Source: an uncultured Hungatella sp. (GTDB lineage: Bacteria > Bacillota > Clostridia > Lachnospirales > Lachnospiraceae). From it: DNA of 16,685 nucleotides. A program made the position numbers and the translations under genes. The stretch is taken from the NCBI GenBank assembly GCA_959018155.1, contig CAUEKH010000021.1, positions 1-16,685 on the forward strand. The letters are read 5' to 3'. The notes under the pieces are model-generated. The model saw nothing but the letters and a program-made list of their open reading frames with translations. It did not search any database and was not told where the DNA came from. This document shows, piece by piece, positions 14,458-16,685 of the stretch. How positions within the stretch are numbered: the stretch's first letter is position 1; each line of letters opens with the position of its first letter.

Positions 14458-16146
14458 ATGAGAAATCAGAAAAGATGGGTTGCCTGTTTGATGGCGGCAA
14501 TCATGGCAGGAGGAACGCTGGCGGGCTGCGGCGCGTCTGCATCGAAAACAGAAACTACAACAGCAAAGACAGAGGCTGCCGGGACTACAGACACGAAGGC
14601 GGCAGACACAACAGAGGCAGCGGCAGGCGGGGAACTGACCGTTGAGGAAGAATTTGCTCAGGATATGGCAGCGGAACCGATTGTAATGGAATGGAGAAAT
14701 GGCAGTACAACAGCGGAAATTGATGAGAATTCGGAAATCGTACAGTATCTAAAGGAACGTTTCAATGTGATTGAGAAATCCTGGTATGTGGACAGCAAGA
14801 ATTACTGGGAGAATGTCAACGTGCGTTTCGCGGGAGGCGAGATGCCGGATGTCTTAAGAATTGATAATGTTTCTCAGTTATCTTCCCTGGTGGAGGGCGG
14901 TATCGTAGCCGAACTTCCTATTGAGACAATCCGCAAGTACGCGCCAAACTACGCCAAGGTCATGGACGAGAACGATGACGGTTCCTACTGGACCACGCTT
15001 CTCTATAAAGGAAAGAACTACGGGATTGCCTGCCCCCAGGCGCCGACGCCTCACGCGATGATCTGGAGAAAGGACTGGCTGGACCGTCTCGGTTTAGAGG
15101 TTCCGACCACTCTGGAGGAGTATGAGAAGGTTCTGACAGCATTTGTAGAAGATGACCCGGATGGAAACGGTAAAAATGATACCGCAGGTATGGCAGAGCG
15201 TGCCATGGGCGCTATTTTCGGCGCATATGGAGTCAGATGTGTGACCGGCCTCGATACCCGTTCCCAGTTCTTTACAGAGGAAATGCAGCTGGGAGAGGAC
15301 AATGTTCCATTCTTCCCGTATATCCGCCCGGAGGCTAAGGAAGGACTTGCGCTTCTCCATGACTGGTACGAGAAAGGCATCATTGATAAAGAATTTATCA
15401 CAGGTGAAAATCATGGCGGCTACGGCGGACTGTCCCATTCCTTTATGAACGGACAGATCGGACTGACCACAGCTCAGCCGTACCACTATCTTGTGGCAAG
15501 TACGGATTCTTCTGATGAGAGCAACTGGGGTATCTGTATGAAAGAATTTAAGGCTTTAAATCCTGACGGTGATATCGTTTACGGTCCGGCTCCGATCGGT
15601 CCTGACGGAAAGTCCGGCACAGAGGCATGGGGCAAGCTGGGGTCATTTACGTGTCTGACAACGAAGGCCGCGGAGGATCCGAGAAAGGTACGGACCTTCT
15701 TAAGAACACTGGATGACTATTTCACAGACGTGGAATATATGAAGATGGTAAACTTCGGAATCGAAGGCAAGCACTATAAAGCCAATGACGGAAATCCACA
15801 GAGACTGGTTGACGGCACAGAACTGCGCAAGCAGGGAATTCTGACGGTAGACTTTGGAAATACACCGAAGTACGCGGAGGAGATTACCAGCAAGAAGACG
15901 GCATTTGGCAAGGAAGTGACAGGAAATGGATATTACCGTTTCAATGTTCCGCCGGTAGAAGAATTTACCAACGCGATTGCAACGCTGGATACAATGACAG
16001 AGCAGGCTTACTTCGATATCATCAGCGGGGCGAAGCCGGTGGATTACTTCGACACCTTTGTGGAGGAATTTAAGAAAGCCGGCGGCGAGGCTGCGGAAAA
16101 AGCGGTTCAGGAAGAGTACGCCAGCAGACTGGAAGCTTTAAAGTAA
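14458..16146 (+). CDS. Lipoprotein solute-binding protein of a carbohydrate ABC importer
   Basis: A 562-residue extracellular solute-binding protein of the YtcQ/LipO type. A basic N-terminus, a hydrophobic helix and the lipobox LAGC (C24) indicate lipid anchoring on the outer face of the membrane. A Thr/Ala/Glu-rich linker follows (about 30-58). DPDGNGKNDT (233-242) is an EF-hand-like calcium loop typical of this family. The nearest characterised relatives by type are binding proteins that take up host glycosaminoglycan or plant/pectin oligosaccharides. Next to PL8, GH88 and a heparinase-type gene, chondroitin or hyaluronan oligosaccharides are the likely ligand (inference). GGAGG precedes ATG 14458. 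It is transcribed away from the lyase operon, with the mirrored operators between, and is followed by a hairpin and the permease gene. Confidence 0.92.
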   Translation: MRNQKRWVACLMAAIMAGGTLAGCGASASKTETTTAKTEAAGTTDTKAADTTEAAAGGELTVEEEFAQDMAAEPIVMEWRNGSTTAEIDENSEIVQYLKERFNVIEKSWYVDSKNYWENVNVRFAGGEMPDVLRIDNVSQLSSLVEGGIVAELPIETIRKYAPNYAKVMDENDDGSYWTTLLYKGKNYGIACPQAPTPHAMIWRKDWLDRLGLEVPTTLEEYEKVLTAFVEDDPDGNGKNDTAGMAERAMGAIFGAYGVRCVTGLDTRSQFFTEEMQLGEDNVPFFPYIRPEAKEGLALLHDWYEKGIIDKEFITGENHGGYGGLSHSFMNGQIGLTTAQPYHYLVASTDSSDESNWGICMKEFKALNPDGDIVYGPAPIGPDGKSGTEAWGKLGSFTCLTTKAAEDPRKVRTFLRTLDDYFTDVEYMKMVNFGIEGKHYKANDGNPQRLVDGTELRKQGILTVDFGNTPKYAEEITSKKTAFGKEVTGNGYYRFNVPPVEEFTNAIATLDTMTEQAYFDIISGAKPVDYFDTFVEEFKKAGGEAAEKAVQEEYASRLEALK

Positions 16147-16176
16147 AAGAACAGAACAGACGATTACAGACAGATG

Positions 16177-16228
16177 GGCGGCAGCATACGGCTGTTCCGG
16201 CTGATGGGACAGCCGCTGCCGCCTTTTT
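16177..16228 (+). terminator. Intercistronic hairpin after the binding-protein gene
   Basis: GGCGGCAGC (16177-16185) pairs perfectly with GCTGCCGCC (16215-16223), enclosing an inner GGCTGT/ACAGCC stem, followed by T5. It has the form of an intrinsic terminator. Inside a binding-protein/permease operon it probably acts as a partial terminator or mRNA stabiliser that raises binding-protein output over permease. Confidence 0.82.
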
Positions 16229-16286
16229 GCTGGCAGTAAGCCACATATGGTGTCTGCTTAACTGTCAGCTTTTGGAGGTGTTTAGT

Positions 16287-16685
16287 ATGGCAAAAGCCAA
16301 ACCCGCGGCAGCGGCAAAAAAGAAACAGGGATTTTTTGGAAATTTATTTAAATATAAAGAATACTACGTCATGCTGATTCCGGGCATCCTGTTTTTCCTG
16401 GTATTCTGTTACGGCCCGATGTATGGGCTTGTCATTGCGTTTCAGGACTATTATCCGATGAAGGGGATTGATGGAAGCCAGTTTGTGGGGCTGAAGCATT
16501 TTAAAGCGCTGGCCAGCAATCCGTTTTTCCTTCCGGTGCTGAGAAACACGCTGATCATCAGCTTCTATAAATTGTTGATCTGCTTTCCGGCGCCGCTTAT
16601 CCTCTGCCTGGCGTTAAATGAAATCAAGGGCGTGAGGTTTAAAAAGGTGGCGCGGTGCATCTCGTATCTTCCCCATTTCGTTTCT
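16287..16685 (+). CDS. lplB: LplB-type ABC transporter permease (3' end cut by window)
   Basis: The first 133 codons of an inner-membrane permease of the LplB/MalF-like carbohydrate family. It starts at ATG 16287 after GGAGGTG (16274-16280) and stays open to the window end. A basic Ala/Lys-rich N-terminus leads to KEYYVMLIPGILFFLVFCYG (a first membrane helix and the hallmark YGPMYG), then VGLKHFKAL, RNTLIISFYKLLICFPAPLI (second helix) and the start of the conserved SYLPHFVS segment. It is the membrane partner of the upstream binding protein; a second permease of the YtcP type is expected beyond the window. No ATPase gene is seen here, which is usual because such systems often share an MsmX-type ATPase. 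Confidence 0.92.
   Translation, partial: MAKAKPAAAAKKKQGFFGNLFKYKEYYVMLIPGILFFLVFCYGPMYGLVIAFQDYYPMKGIDGSQFVGLKHFKALASNPFFLPVLRNTLIISFYKLLICFPAPLILCLALNEIKGVRFKKVARCISYLPHFVS

Overview
The window looks like chromosomal DNA from a spore-forming, gut-type Lachnospiraceae (Clostridia). The evidence is a T-box-controlled type 3 (ThrRS-like) prolyl-tRNA synthetase, a clostridial class II CCA-adding enzyme, a CotS-family spore coat protein, LplB/YtcQ-type sugar ABC transporter genes, a DUF624 (YesL-like) protein and strong GGAGG ribosome binding sites. Genus is not proven; a Hungatella- or Enterocloster-like host would fit the glycosaminoglycan genes.

Layout. (1) 1-1733 is visibly A+T-rich and unlike the rest. 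It carries two GNAT acetyltransferases in tandem, the second recognisable as an aminoglycoside 6'-N-acetyltransferase of the AAC(6')-I type. A 530-nt non-coding stretch follows that holds two diverged tandem copies of a probable structured RNA, then a 53-aa two-helix membrane protein. This is probably acquired DNA. (2) 1888-6595 is housekeeping DNA: promoter, proline-specific T-box leader, proS, cca, terminator, CotS-like gene, then a shared hairpin terminator at 6672-6712. (3) 6721-14133, minus strand, is a four-gene operon: heparinase II/III-family lyase, GH88 unsaturated glucuronyl hydrolase, DUF624 membrane protein and a PL8 chondroitin/hyaluronan lyase. The genes are tightly packed, with two start/stop overlaps. 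(4) 14134-14457 is a divergent control region with mirrored copies of a 26-bp TGCAAAA-type direct-repeat element facing each operon. (5) 14458 to the end, plus strand, encodes a lipoprotein solute-binding protein, an intercistronic hairpin and the first 133 codons of an LplB-type permease that runs off the window.

How it works together (inference from families). Sections 3-5 form a glycosaminoglycan (chondroitin sulfate/hyaluronan) utilisation locus. The lipoprotein and permease import oligosaccharides. The PL8 and heparinase-type lyases have no visible signal peptide and would cut them in the cytoplasm to unsaturated disaccharides, which the GH88 enzyme then hydrolyses. No sulfatase, kinase or regulator gene for the pathway lies inside the window.

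The most unusual signals are the tandem RNA-like repeats at 1118-1342, the mirrored operator pair at 14206-14365, and three separate in-frame tandem-repeat insertions: 4 x 42 nt in the CCA enzyme, 14 x 21 nt in the PL8 lyase, and a 12-nt array in the same lyase. They look like minisatellites expanded inside surface loops of otherwise conserved enzymes.
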